DNA of 20,827 nucleotides from F1-60-MAGs104 sp964355975 (lineage in GTDB: Bacteria > Planctomycetota > Phycisphaerae > Phycisphaerales > SM1A02). The notes below the pieces were generated by a model that did not search any database, was not told where the DNA came from, and worked only from the letters and a program-made list of their open reading frames with translations. Shown piece by piece: positions 1 through 7,276 of the stretch (its first letter is position 1; each line of letters begins with the position of its first letter). Where the stretch lies: NCBI GenBank assembly GCA_964355975.1, contig CAYHFW010000033.1, positions 1 through 20,827 of the forward strand, given 5' to 3'. Made by a program: the position numbers and the translations under genes.

Positions 1-32
1 CTGCGCAGCTCGGCGAGGGCTGTTTGAGCGCC

Positions 33-52
33 GAGTGAAGCATTCCGCCGCG
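33..52 (-). repeat. Copy of dispersed intergenic motif
   Basis: The 20 bases read GAGTGAAGCATTCCGCCGCG. The reverse complement of 20786-20806 contains GAGCGAAGATTCCGCCGC, so the two agree apart from one substitution and one inserted base. 20672-20692 is a third, slightly more diverged copy. All three copies are intergenic. A small dispersed repeat family is an inference from three copies. Confidence 0.45.
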
Positions 53-70
53 CTCTCACTGGATTGAGTG
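53..70. repeat. 18-bp palindromic element, copy 1
   Basis: CTCTCACTGGATTGAGTG matches 16 of 18 bases with the element at 151-168. The two differences (G to C at positions 10 and 14) are placed symmetrically around the central ATT. The arms CACT/AGTG can pair. The two copies flank the 8-bp tandem repeat. Confidence 0.5.
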
Positions 71-117
71 TCTTGTTGTCTTGTTGTCTTGTTGTCTCGT
101 TGTCTCGTTGTCTCGCG
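70..117. repeat. 8-bp tandem repeat, six units
   Basis: Six head-to-tail units lie at 70-77, 78-85, 86-93, 94-101, 102-109 and 110-117. The first three are GTCTTGTT, the next two GTCTCGTT and the last GTCTCGCG. The stepwise change from one end suggests growth by slippage. The unit length is not a multiple of three and the stretch is non-coding. Confidence 0.85.
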
Positions 118-143
118 CTTGCGCGCTCGCGCTGGATCGAGCG

Positions 144-178
144 AGCCACACTCTCACTGCATTCAGTGGCTGATTTTT
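144..178 (+). terminator. Weak candidate plus-strand terminator
   Basis: AGCCAC (144-149) can pair with GTGGCT (166-171), and a run of five T follows at 174-178. The loop contains the second 18-bp palindrome, which offers an alternative inner stem CACTG/CAGTG. It would serve a plus-strand gene left of the window, converging on the glycosyltransferase gene. The stem is only 6 bp and two bases separate it from the T run, so the call is tentative. Confidence 0.25.
151..168. repeat. 18-bp palindromic element, copy 2
   Basis: CTCTCACTGCATTCAGTG has perfect 5-bp arms CACTG/CAGTG around CATT. It is a near-copy of 53-70 in the same orientation. Confidence 0.5.
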
Positions 179-186
179 GCGGCGTG

Positions 187-1293
187 TTAGTCGCTGGCTG
201 CGCGCTGCGTGATTTGCAGTGAGTCAAGGCGTGCCGCTGCTGACTGTTGCAGGACGAACGCACGAATCGCGGGTTGCCAGTCGTTGAAGTGTTCGATGCA
301 CTCTTGAAGCCCCTTCTCAAATGAGGCGCAGTCGTTCATCTGAATTGTGAATGGCTCACGAACGAGGTTCGGCATCCCGCTCGCAATGATCGGTATGCCG
401 CGCGAAAGAAGGTGCAGCACCTTGTTTGGAAGCTCAACCGCAGCGTTGTACATCGTGGTCGTATATGGAATGATCCCGACGATCACGCGATCGAGCGGAA
501 GCCCGTCGATGTCTGCCTCGGGCAGAATCGAGACGTTGTCGAGACCTTCTAACTCTTTGGCAACGCCAATACGGTGCGCCTCGACCTGTGCTGGGCCAAC
601 CATCAGAATCTGAAAGTTCGGATGCGTCACCTTGAGTGACTCGGCCATCGCCCGAGTCAACGCAAGGTCGAGGCGGAAGTTGATGAATCCCCAGAAGAGC
701 AGGATGTTTCGCTCGCTCGTGTTTTGGTGTGGTGCTTGGTACTTGCGCATCGACCACGGAAACAGCAGGCCTGTCTTGCACCACTGAGTAATGCGCTGCT
801 GCAGCGGCGTTGACACTGCGAACACTTCGTCGCTCGCAAGACAGGTGCGACGCATGTTGCGCGTTACATGTCCAAACCACGGAAGTCGCGCTTGCGCTTC
901 CCAGTCGTCGTGAATAATCGTCACGATTCGACGCGCCTTCGGAAAGAGCTCTCGCAAGAAGTAGTAGTCGTGCGCAAAATTGAAAACGGTCACGTCAGAC
1001 TCGATTCGAAGATCGCGAATGCGCCTTCCGATGTGCATCCGCACGAAGGCGGAGTTGATCCAATCAAGCGGCGGAATCACTCGAAGTTGGTGGTGAATAA
1101 GGGAATGACTGCGGACGACGGCGATTCCTGTTTCTGGATGCGATACGACCTCTCCCGTCAATCGCCACGGGTGAATGGCGCGCTCAAAAAAGATGATCTG
1201 ATGACCTTGATCGCGAATCAGCCGAGCGAGTTGGTGCCGAATTCTCGGCGCCTCGTTCCAAGCGGTGTGGGTGATGAAAACAAAGGTGCTCAT
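187..1293 (-). CDS. Glycosyltransferase, GT4-like
   Basis: This 368-residue protein is likely a cytoplasmic retaining glycosyltransferase that adds a sugar to a surface polysaccharide; donor and acceptor cannot be read. The N-terminus (FVFITHTAWNEAPRIRHQLA) has the shape of a GT-B first Rossmann strand and helix. Near residues 287-302 the stretch ELPNKVLHLLSRGIPIIAS matches the GT4 pattern in which a Glu is followed by NK(V/L)...GxP(I/V) at the nucleotide-sugar site. No membrane span or signal peptide is visible. It is divergent from the methyltransferase gene and near the polymerase/flippase pair, which supports a role in polysaccharide assembly. ATG at 1293 is the first in-frame start that keeps the complete N-terminal strand; a TACACT box lies 10 nt upstream. 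The exact GT family is uncertain. Confidence 0.82.
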   Translation of the reverse strand: MSTFVFITHTAWNEAPRIRHQLARLIRDQGHQIIFFERAIHPWRLTGEVVSHPETGIAVVRSHSLIHHQLRVIPPLDWINSAFVRMHIGRRIRDLRIESDVTVFNFAHDYYFLRELFPKARRIVTIIHDDWEAQARLPWFGHVTRNMRRTCLASDEVFAVSTPLQQRITQWCKTGLLFPWSMRKYQAPHQNTSERNILLFWGFINFRLDLALTRAMAESLKVTHPNFQILMVGPAQVEAHRIGVAKELEGLDNVSILPEADIDGLPLDRVIVGIIPYTTTMYNAAVELPNKVLHLLSRGIPIIASGMPNLVREPFTIQMNDCASFEKGLQECIEHFNDWQPAIRAFVLQQSAAARLDSLQITQRAASD

Positions 1294-1303
1294 GGACGCG
1301 GCG

Positions 1304-1309
1304 AGTGTA
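1304..1309 (-). promoter_or_regulatory. Candidate -10 box TACACT, glycosyltransferase gene
   Basis: TACACT read on the minus strand lies 10 nt before ATG 1293. If initiation follows about 6-7 nt downstream, the leader would be only 3-4 nt. No Shine-Dalgarno sequence is visible. No TTGACA-like -35 could be recognised. Confidence 0.4.
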
Positions 1310-1364
1310 TGAATTCTGGTTCGGCGAACATGATCATGCGCGGGCGAGTGCGGGTGCGCAGCGG

Positions 1365-1370
1365 TACTCT
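1365..1370 (+). promoter_or_regulatory. Candidate -10 box TACTCT, methyltransferase gene
   Basis: TACTCT is separated by exactly 6 nt from the ATG at 1377. This places the expected first transcribed base on the A of the start codon, a leaderless arrangement, and supports the 1377 start over the longer GTG start at 1305. Confidence 0.5.
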
Positions 1371-1376
1371 CATCGG

Positions 1377-2333
1377 ATGCTCACAGACACATCGGCGACC
1401 TCGCCAACTGCGGATTCGATTTCTTCCGGCGGTTGCCCGCTCTGCCACTCGACACAATCAACGCTGTGGGCGACTGAGAACAAGTTCAACTGCGTCCGGT
1501 GCAGCAAGTGCGCGTTGTTGTATGTCTATCCGCGGCCGTCGAAGGAGCACATCGATCAAGCGGTCTTACTTGGACTCCACAGCGACGCGAAGATCGATGG
1601 GGTGAGCGACCAACTACCGAGCAAACTCACACAACTCAAATCAATTTTTCGCAGAATTTTTGGAGAACGGGTGCTTGATGTGGTCGGGTCGCGCGAACCT
1701 GGCAAGGTCGCGCAGTATCAGCACCTTGTGGGCACAATTTTTGAAGATGTGGTCCGCGCAAAGAAACCGGTGACTTGGCTCGACGTTGGCGCTGGCTTTG
1801 GAGAGGTCGTTGAAGCAGCCAAGACCGTCCTGCCCGCTGGCAGCGTCATCGAAGGACTTGAACCAATGGTCAAGAAGGCAGAAGCGGCGCAGGCCCGCGG
1901 AATTGCGATGCATGTTGGTTATCTCGATGTGATCCATCAACGCTACGACATCGTTTCGCTCATCGATGTCTTCTCGCACATCCCTGACTTCAAGGCATTC
2001 TTGGGCGAGGTGAAGGCTGTGCTGAATCCCAAAGGAGAGTTGTTCGTCAAGACTGGCAACGGTGCCGACATTGGTCCGCGCAACAATTTTCCAGGCACGC
2101 TGAGCCTGCCTGATCACCTTGTGTTCGGTGGCGAAGCGCATGTCGTGCGCTTTCTTGAAGAGTCGGGATTCGCCATCGTTTCGATTCGACGAGAGCGCTT
2201 GGATGGCATCCGATACTCCATTCGCAACTTTGTGAAGTGGCTTGTTCGCTTTCCTGTTCCTCTCGCCTTGCCCTACACCTCACCCGCGCGTGTTCTTTTC
2301 ATCCGCGCGCGCCTTGTCTCAGCGAGCGCTTGA
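1377..2333 (+). CDS. Class I SAM-dependent methyltransferase with N-terminal zinc ribbon
   Basis: This 318-residue protein should transfer a methyl group from S-adenosylmethionine; the acceptor is probably a sugar of the surface polysaccharide. Residues 20-45 carry CxxC (20, 23) and CxxC (42, 45) pairs, plus Cys39, in the layout of the zinc-ribbon that precedes the catalytic domain in C-methyltransferase-like proteins. Residues 135-143 (LDVGAGFGE) form the SAM-binding glycine loop, and VIEGLEP near 157-163 is the acidic second strand. A GTG at 1305 would add 24 residues but would nearly abut the divergent glycosyltransferase start; ATG 1377 with its -10 box is preferred. The 3' end overlaps the convergent flippase gene by 15 bp. 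Confidence 0.85.
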   Translation: MLTDTSATSPTADSISSGGCPLCHSTQSTLWATENKFNCVRCSKCALLYVYPRPSKEHIDQAVLLGLHSDAKIDGVSDQLPSKLTQLKSIFRRIFGERVLDVVGSREPGKVAQYQHLVGTIFEDVVRAKKPVTWLDVGAGFGEVVEAAKTVLPAGSVIEGLEPMVKKAEAAQARGIAMHVGYLDVIHQRYDIVSLIDVFSHIPDFKAFLGEVKAVLNPKGELFVKTGNGADIGPRNNFPGTLSLPDHLVFGGEAHVVRFLEESGFAIVSIRRERLDGIRYSIRNFVKWLVRFPVPLALPYTSPARVLFIRARLVSASA

Positions 2334-3893
2334 CGGCCGACGGGCGAGTTTTCTCACACTCGCCACGAGCTTGCCAGTCACACGTTCGATCATCGGCGCG
2401 AGCTCTGCGTAGGTCGCAGGTTGGCTGATGCGCGTTGCCCAGATGGCGAGCACGAGTGCCACCGGACCGATCACCGTGAGCGCAATGATTTTTCCAAACG
2501 CGCCGTGTGGCTGAAGAAGTAGCCAAGATCCGTACACGAGTGCGGCAATCGGAAGCGCGGTCAACCACGGAGCGACAAAGACTTTCAGTGCGCTGCGCCA
2601 TGAGCCGTGAACCACTCGCGTGCCGAGCCAGACCGCGATCGGCAGACTGACTCCCCAAATCACTGCGCCAGCGATGGCGACGCCGAGGGCACCCCAATGG
2701 ATTGCGGCCAGTGGAAAAGCGATCGCTGACACAACAAGCTGCGTCGCCTGCCACGCAAAGTATGTACGAAATCGACCCTGTGCTTTCAACAGCGCGATCG
2801 TTGGCGCCGTCGCGAAGAAGAACGCTTCGATGATGCTCAGTGCGACAAAGACCGGCCAAGCGGGCTCATACTTTGGATCGAAGAAGAGCAAGAAGAGCGG
2901 CTGGGCAAGTGCTGCCTGAATCAGCGTGACTGGAACAATGACAGCGCTGACCGCAGACACGGCGCGCAGGAACGCGACCGCCTGCCGCTCGAGATCGTCT
3001 TTCATCCGTCCAAAGATTGGCTGCAGGACAACGCCAAGTTGAAACGACACCACCCCGTTCGCCTGCGCAGCGAATTGAAAGGCGAATGCATAGAGCCCGG
3101 TCTCAACCTCGGATGCGAATCGACCGAGAAGCAGAATCGGAAGTGTGTCGAGCACACTATGAATGAACTGCGCGCCACCCACTGATGCAAACTCACGCAG
3201 CAACTTGGGAGAGTCTGCGGCTGATGGGGTCGCAACACCATCGACCGGATAATCGCGCACGTGGGCCGCGAGCGATCGGTAGCAAAGCGCGCGCACGAGG
3301 ACCGCGACGATTTGCGGCAATACGAGAGCAAGTGCGCCAGCGCCCAGAAAGGCCATTGCGACTGTGAGTGCTGTCGCTGCGAGTTGCACCCCGCCATCAA
3401 CCATCGCGATCGATCGATACTTCAAACTGAGTCGCAGGCGCGAGAGCGGGATGACCGTCATGGCTTCGCCAGTTGGGCGAAGTGCCACGACCATGATGAG
3501 CCCGACGAGTACGCCGAAGGGGTACTGGTCGTAGAACACTGCGAAGAGTGGCGCGAGCAGAACAATTCCTGCGGTGATGGCGAGCGCGACTCGATAGACG
3601 AGGCGTCTTCCAGTTGGCGCGTACTGAGACCATCGCTGATGGTGCGAGAGCAAGAGGTCGCCCATCGTCATCGGTGGAATGACAACTAGAAACTTGCCAA
3701 TCGCAAGTGTCACGGCTGCCATTCCGAATTCTGCTGGCGACAACTTCAGAGCGATGACATACATCGCCAAGAGTGTGGCGAACTTGTTCAAGAGAGATTG
3801 CGCGGTTGTCCATCCCGTGCCGGATGCTGCTGCACCGGAGAGTCCGGTCGGTGCAAGAGGGAGAGGCGCGGCAGAAGAGGTCGAAGCGGTCAC
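2319..3893 (-). CDS. Polysaccharide flippase, MOP superfamily (Wzx/PST type)
   Basis: This 524-residue integral membrane protein likely flips lipid-linked oligosaccharide across the inner membrane. Hydrophobic helices run almost throughout; residues about 28-75 have the first paired helices and the SPAEFGMAAVTLAIGKF stretch typical of the family (xxEfGxyalaxaixxf). The C-terminal 30 residues are basic and cytoplasmic. It starts with GTG at 3893 inside the preceding polymerase gene (GTGA: start and stop share bases), so translation is probably coupled to that gene. Its 3' end overlaps the convergent methyltransferase gene by 15 bp. The substrate cannot be inferred. Confidence 0.85.
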   Translation of the reverse strand: MTASTSSAAPLPLAPTGLSGAAASGTGWTTAQSLLNKFATLLAMYVIALKLSPAEFGMAAVTLAIGKFLVVIPPMTMGDLLLSHHQRWSQYAPTGRRLVYRVALAITAGIVLLAPLFAVFYDQYPFGVLVGLIMVVALRPTGEAMTVIPLSRLRLSLKYRSIAMVDGGVQLAATALTVAMAFLGAGALALVLPQIVAVLVRALCYRSLAAHVRDYPVDGVATPSAADSPKLLREFASVGGAQFIHSVLDTLPILLLGRFASEVETGLYAFAFQFAAQANGVVSFQLGVVLQPIFGRMKDDLERQAVAFLRAVSAVSAVIVPVTLIQAALAQPLFLLFFDPKYEPAWPVFVALSIIEAFFFATAPTIALLKAQGRFRTYFAWQATQLVVSAIAFPLAAIHWGALGVAIAGAVIWGVSLPIAVWLGTRVVHGSWRSALKVFVAPWLTALPIAALVYGSWLLLQPHGAFGKIIALTVIGPVALVLAIWATRISQPATYAELAPMIERVTGKLVASVRKLARRPSSAR

Positions 3894-5221
3894 CGTGCCG
3901 ATTCTAGTTCGACCGAATCACCAGCGTCACTCCAGACATCTTCGCATTCTTCGTCGGCCGCAACCGTTCTTCGATGAACGCGCACCAAGATCACTGCGAA
4001 GCAAAAGAGCATCCCATTTCCCCAGAGATTGGACTGTTTGTTGGCGAGCAAGAATTGATAGGTCACCAGAGCAAGCAAGACTGCGAGATTGGTGCGCTCA
4101 ATCGGACTCTCGGCAAACCGCCGAAAGAGCCAGATTGCACTCTGAACAACGACAAACCAGAGGTACACGAAGAGTGTGAAGATGAGCAACCCGAGTTCTG
4201 CGAGCACATCGACTGTGATGTTGTGTGAATAGTGCTCTTGGCTTCCAGAGTCCGTAACCGAACTGAAGGCGTTGACTCCCAGGCCCATCACCCAACCGAC
4301 CGGAGACCTCGCCCACGCCCCCAAGAGATCGAGGATGCTCGTCACTCGGTGGGCGCTGCCACCTTCGAGGGCCGACGCGTCCCATCGCCCGACAATATCT
4401 AGTCCGAGGTTTGAACTTGCAATGAAGCCCACGACCGAGACGATCGTTATGACTCCCAACACTGTGATGATGAAGTTCGGGAAGCTCTTCACGCGTTTGG
4501 CGATCGGCAAGAACACGACTGCGAGAATCACAGCGAATATGAGCTGGCCGCGCGACCCAGACTGTAAAGCGATCACGGCGCCAACACCAAATGCTGCGAT
4601 TCTTCCCGCATTGAGCAACCACTGTTTTGGGCCGACGCGCAAGAGTGATGCGATGATGACAAGCGCACCGCCGAGTTCACCGATGGCGAGCGGATTGCTG
4701 CGATGTCCGCCACCGATATCAAATCCGAGTCGACCCGAGGACGATGTGAACTCTGGATTGATAATGATTACGCCCAAGACGAGCGTTCCGAGGTACATGC
4801 TCGCTCGCGCGATCGATCCGAACTCCTCAATGTTGTCGACCAGCAGCGGAACGACCAACACAAACAGCACAAAGTACGGAAAGCCCCACGAGATCATCTC
4901 TATGGCCGTTGCTGTTGAGGGAGTCCATGCAACTGAAAAGGCTGACCATCCATAGATGATCAACGTTCCAATGAACATGGCATTCCCGTGACCCCGCAGG
5001 TTGCCAGGATTGCTCAGTGTGTGCCGAACGGTCGTCACTCCAACAACGAGCGCCACGATAATGTTGCAGAGTGCGGGCCGCGCGAAGAAGAGGCCTGACG
5101 ACGCTTGAAGTGCTTGCTCGAGCGTGTACATCGAGAGGACGAGTGCGACAGCCCACCCTGGGCTGAGAAGCGCAGCGAGGCACCCGAAGGCGAAAACTCC
5201 GACCGTCAGTACTTGAATCAT
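3890..5221 (-). CDS. O-antigen ligase/polymerase-like membrane protein (Wzy_C type)
   Basis: This 443-residue polytopic membrane protein probably polymerises, or ligates to lipid, the oligosaccharide units delivered by the flippase encoded next. About 10-12 hydrophobic segments are visible. The family hallmarks are an Arg-containing loop near residue 222 (LQSGSRGQLIFA) and, near residue 330, HYSHNITVDVLAELGLL, matching the conserved HN...l.e.Gl pattern of the large periplasmic loop. It overlaps the flippase gene by 4 bp. The upstream region lacks a Shine-Dalgarno; only a weak TTTCAT sits 6 nt before the ATG, and expression may come partly from the upstream gene 63 nt away. Ligase versus polymerase cannot be decided from sequence alone. 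Confidence 0.8.
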   Translation of the reverse strand: MIQVLTVGVFAFGCLAALLSPGWAVALVLSMYTLEQALQASSGLFFARPALCNIIVALVVGVTTVRHTLSNPGNLRGHGNAMFIGTLIIYGWSAFSVAWTPSTATAIEMISWGFPYFVLFVLVVPLLVDNIEEFGSIARASMYLGTLVLGVIIINPEFTSSSGRLGFDIGGGHRSNPLAIGELGGALVIIASLLRVGPKQWLLNAGRIAAFGVGAVIALQSGSRGQLIFAVILAVVFLPIAKRVKSFPNFIITVLGVITIVSVVGFIASSNLGLDIVGRWDASALEGGSAHRVTSILDLLGAWARSPVGWVMGLGVNAFSSVTDSGSQEHYSHNITVDVLAELGLLIFTLFVYLWFVVVQSAIWLFRRFAESPIERTNLAVLLALVTYQFLLANKQSNLWGNGMLFCFAVILVRVHRRTVAADEECEDVWSDAGDSVELESAR

Positions 5222-5284
5222 GGGTAGATGAAAACCGACCAGGATCAGTCGGATTCCGCCTCGAAGGCTACCGCGTTTGTTGGC

Positions 5285-6847
5285 TTAGTCCCAATCAGCA
5301 AGAACAGTTGCGAGGTCGACGCCGTCGACGATGCCATCGTCGTTCACGTCTGCGGCGGCGTTGTTGGTGCCCCATCCTGCGAGCACGGCTGCGAGGTCTG
5401 CGCCATTCACGATGCCATCGGCGTTCACGTCACCCGGCGAAGTTGGGTTGCTTCCGACAAGGCCGTCATCACCGACTCGTTGTGCGGCGAGTTCTGTGTT
5501 TCCGATTGCGCCATCTGGCCACGCAAAGACCGAGGCGTTCGACTGACGCGCGCAGACCATCATCCCCTTGTCGGTTGCGCCGTCGACACGCGATGCCGAG
5601 GCCCACTGAGCGGTTCCCGCGGCGTCGACGCGTTGCGCGTAGATCGAGTCTTGCCCGTTGGCGGTTGAAGTCTGCCATGCGAAAGTTGCGCCGCCGCTGC
5701 CTGCTGTCGCACTGGTGAAGTCGGTCGAGTACTGCGTCGCGACTGGCGAGAGCGAGAGTCCGGAGGCTCCCCAGAGTCGAGCGCCTGTTCCGCTGAGTGC
5801 GAAGGCTTGCGCAGAGACTCCGTAGTTTGAAGTGTTCGGTACATGCTCTGCCCAGACCGCGTAGATGCGATCAGCCGCTGCGTCGACGGCAAATCGGGGC
5901 GTGACCCGTTCAAGTGTCGTGGTCGAAGCGACCGTCGCGCCGCTCGCGCCGAACTTGGCGACCCCTTGCAGGTCGAGAAATTGCACCGAGACTTGCAGCG
6001 GGCTCGAGGTGTACCAGCAGAAAACATAGCCAACGCCAGGAACTGCCTCACATGCTGGGTAGTTTCCGAACTGAAGTGATCCAGTTGAGAAGACAGTTGC
6101 TGGAGTCGTGGTCGACGTGGTCCATCCCAGAACACCGGCGGGTGAAACTCGCCACGCCTTGAGCGTCTTGGCGCCGGTGAATCCAACTTGCCGCACGCAT
6201 GAAACCATCACGCCACCATTCGCATCTGCCGCGGGCCAGAGGTCTGCGTTGGTCGTCTGTGCTGTGCCATCTTGAATTGTGACGGGAGCCGCCCACACCG
6301 TTGCGCCAGTTGCTGGATCAAGTCGCTGCAACTTGCTTGCAGTTCCTTCGTACCACGAAAGGTAGATCGATCCATCGAATGGATCTTCGCGCACCTTTGG
6401 ATTCGCGACATACGCCGCCGCGGCGTTTGGCATCGTCGACGTCCACAAGATTCCGCCGGTCGCCGAGAGCAACGATGCGCTGATCTTGTCGCCCCCCTGC
6501 CGATCGTCGTTGTAGGCAACGGCGAGCTTTCCACCGCTCACCGCCGACGAGTAATAGTCAACGGTCGATGAGTACGAACGGTCTGCGATGAGCACGCCGT
6601 TTGCACCCCAACTCGCAACGCCACTCGAGTTGAAATGATTCGCGCGCACGTCGTATCCGCCCGTCGCGTTGTCGAACCACGACATGAAGAATCCATCGGA
6701 TGATGCGCGCGAGAGTTTGGGTTGCACCTGATCATTCGCGCCACTCGCAAGAATCGTTGTGGCGATTGGTGACCACGCTGCTGTCAAGACGAGTGTTGTC
6801 ACGGCGGCGACGGTTGTCGCGGCAACGATGGCTCCTGTTTTCTTCAT
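5285..6847 (-). CDS. Secreted repeat protein with C-terminal dockerin-type calcium loops
   Basis: This 520-residue protein is predicted to be exported. The ATG at 6847 begins MKKTGAIVAATTVAAVTTLV, a signal peptide; upstream in-frame codons to 6895 add no plausible sequence. The body has recurring blocks of about 50-65 residues with W-G-A-x-G and aromatic-acidic strand patterns, which suggests a beta-propeller. The last 50 residues carry two loops, DVNADGIVNGADL and DVNDDGIVDGVDL, of the DxNxDGxxxGxD dockerin type I calcium-binding form. The two loop regions are also similar at DNA level, with a period of 81 bp (5310 and 5391). Dockerins normally bind cohesins, but none is encoded here. In Phycisphaerales such tails occur on many secreted proteins and may act in sorting or anchoring (inference). 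A CATACT box lies 6 nt before the start. Confidence 0.8.
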   Translation of the reverse strand: MKKTGAIVAATTVAAVTTLVLTAAWSPIATTILASGANDQVQPKLSRASSDGFFMSWFDNATGGYDVRANHFNSSGVASWGANGVLIADRSYSSTVDYYSSAVSGGKLAVAYNDDRQGGDKISASLLSATGGILWTSTMPNAAAAYVANPKVREDPFDGSIYLSWYEGTASKLQRLDPATGATVWAAPVTIQDGTAQTTNADLWPAADANGGVMVSCVRQVGFTGAKTLKAWRVSPAGVLGWTTSTTTPATVFSTGSLQFGNYPACEAVPGVGYVFCWYTSSPLQVSVQFLDLQGVAKFGASGATVASTTTLERVTPRFAVDAAADRIYAVWAEHVPNTSNYGVSAQAFALSGTGARLWGASGLSLSPVATQYSTDFTSATAGSGGATFAWQTSTANGQDSIYAQRVDAAGTAQWASASRVDGATDKGMMVCARQSNASVFAWPDGAIGNTELAAQRVGDDGLVGSNPTSPGDVNADGIVNGADLAAVLAGWGTNNAAADVNDDGIVDGVDLATVLADWD

Positions 6848-6853
6848 CTCAGC

Positions 6854-6859
6854 AGTATG
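6854..6859 (-). promoter_or_regulatory. Candidate -10 box CATACT, dockerin protein gene
   Basis: CATACT read on the minus strand is exactly 6 nt from ATG 6847. It matches TATAAT at four of six positions and fits the local TANNCT pattern except for its first base. Confidence 0.4.
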
Positions 6860-6907
6860 CACCGAACTGGGCAAATGGCAAATAGACTCAGACAAAACAG
6901 GGGCGGT

Positions 6908-7225
6908 TCAATCAAAAAGAGTCGGTTCGGCCGGGGCGCAAGGGGGCAAAGCTGGTTCTGCAACTGAAAACAACTGCGTCGTAGGCCCGGCGAACTCTTC
7001 GTAGGGGGCATTTGGGTTCTCACTGATCCAGTCGACAAAGGCCTCGACCTCGGTTGCGAGAGCTCGCTCGCGCCAATCGTGGGCGAATCGCGTGCGAATG
7101 CCGAGCCACAGGTGCGCGTACGCATTTCGTTTGAGATGCGCCGCATGCGTTTGCAACAGCGGTTGAATCTTTGCGCCAACCTCTGCAACGCGCAGCCGAA
7201 TCTGAGCAATCTCGTCAGGGGTCAT
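6908..7225 (-). CDS. Small hypothetical protein, 105 aa
   Basis: I do not recognise this protein. It is soluble and predicted mainly helical for residues 1-70. The central stretch YAHLWLGIRTRFAHDWRE is rich in aromatic and basic residues, and the tail from about 80 is Pro/Ala-rich and acidic. There is no signal peptide, membrane span or metal motif. It is divergent from the large dehydrogenase gene, with 51 bp between start codons. A TACCGT box lies 7 nt before its ATG, the same arrangement as at neighbouring genes, which supports it as a real gene. It lies 60 nt upstream of the dockerin protein gene on the same strand. Confidence 0.65.
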   Translation of the reverse strand: MTPDEIAQIRLRVAEVGAKIQPLLQTHAAHLKRNAYAHLWLGIRTRFAHDWRERALATEVEAFVDWISENPNAPYEEFAGPTTQLFSVAEPALPPCAPAEPTLFD

Positions 7226-7232
7226 CGTTCAA

Positions 7233-7238
7233 ACGGTA
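7233..7238 (-). promoter_or_regulatory. Candidate -10 box TACCGT, 105-aa gene
   Basis: TACCGT read on the minus strand is 7 nt from ATG 7225. It fits TANNNT, with G rather than C at position five. Confidence 0.4.
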
Positions 7239-7263
7239 GCACGGAGAGTCGTCATGCCCCGCC

Positions 7264-7269
7264 TATTCT
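7264..7269 (+). promoter_or_regulatory. Candidate -10 box TATTCT, dehydrogenase/cytochrome gene
   Basis: TATTCT is 7 nt before ATG 7277. It supports this start, which also coincides with the beginning of the signal peptide, over in-frame codons further upstream that would run through the divergent 105-aa gene. Confidence 0.5.
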
Positions 7270-7276
7270 CGACTGC

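Larger units (their letters stand above)
1..186. other. Left-end intergenic stretch rich in short repeats
   Basis: There is no supportable gene here. The stretch lies past the 3' end of the glycosyltransferase gene (stop at 187-189). It holds an 8-bp tandem repeat (70-117), two near-identical 18-bp palindromic elements (53-70 and 151-168), a GC-rich inverted repeat around 125-146, and at 33-52 a motif that recurs inverted at the right end of the window. A plus-strand gene may end just inside the window, but the visible tail is too short to tell. Confidence 0.6.

Noticed and set aside
1..38. Tail of a plus-strand gene entering from the left
   Set aside because: Short open stretches end in stops at 25-27, 36-38 and 65-67 in the three frames, but none is long enough to judge as coding.
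70..117. Possible CRISPR-like repeat array
   Set aside because: The 8-bp units are contiguous with no spacers and no cas gene is present; it is a simple tandem repeat.
1305..1376. 24-residue N-terminal extension of the methyltransferase from GTG 1305
   Set aside because: It would leave almost no promoter space to the divergent gene, has no conserved character, and the box at 1365 fits ATG 1377 exactly.
868..1605. 245-codon plus-strand frame across the glycosyltransferase start
   Set aside because: It runs antisense through the glycosyltransferase and out of frame through the methyltransferase, both with clear family motifs.
187..5221. Complete capsule/O-antigen biosynthesis cluster
   Set aside because: Only one glycosyltransferase, one methyltransferase, one flippase and one polymerase/ligase gene are visible; initiating transferase and sugar-nucleotide genes are not in the window, so only a partial block is claimed.
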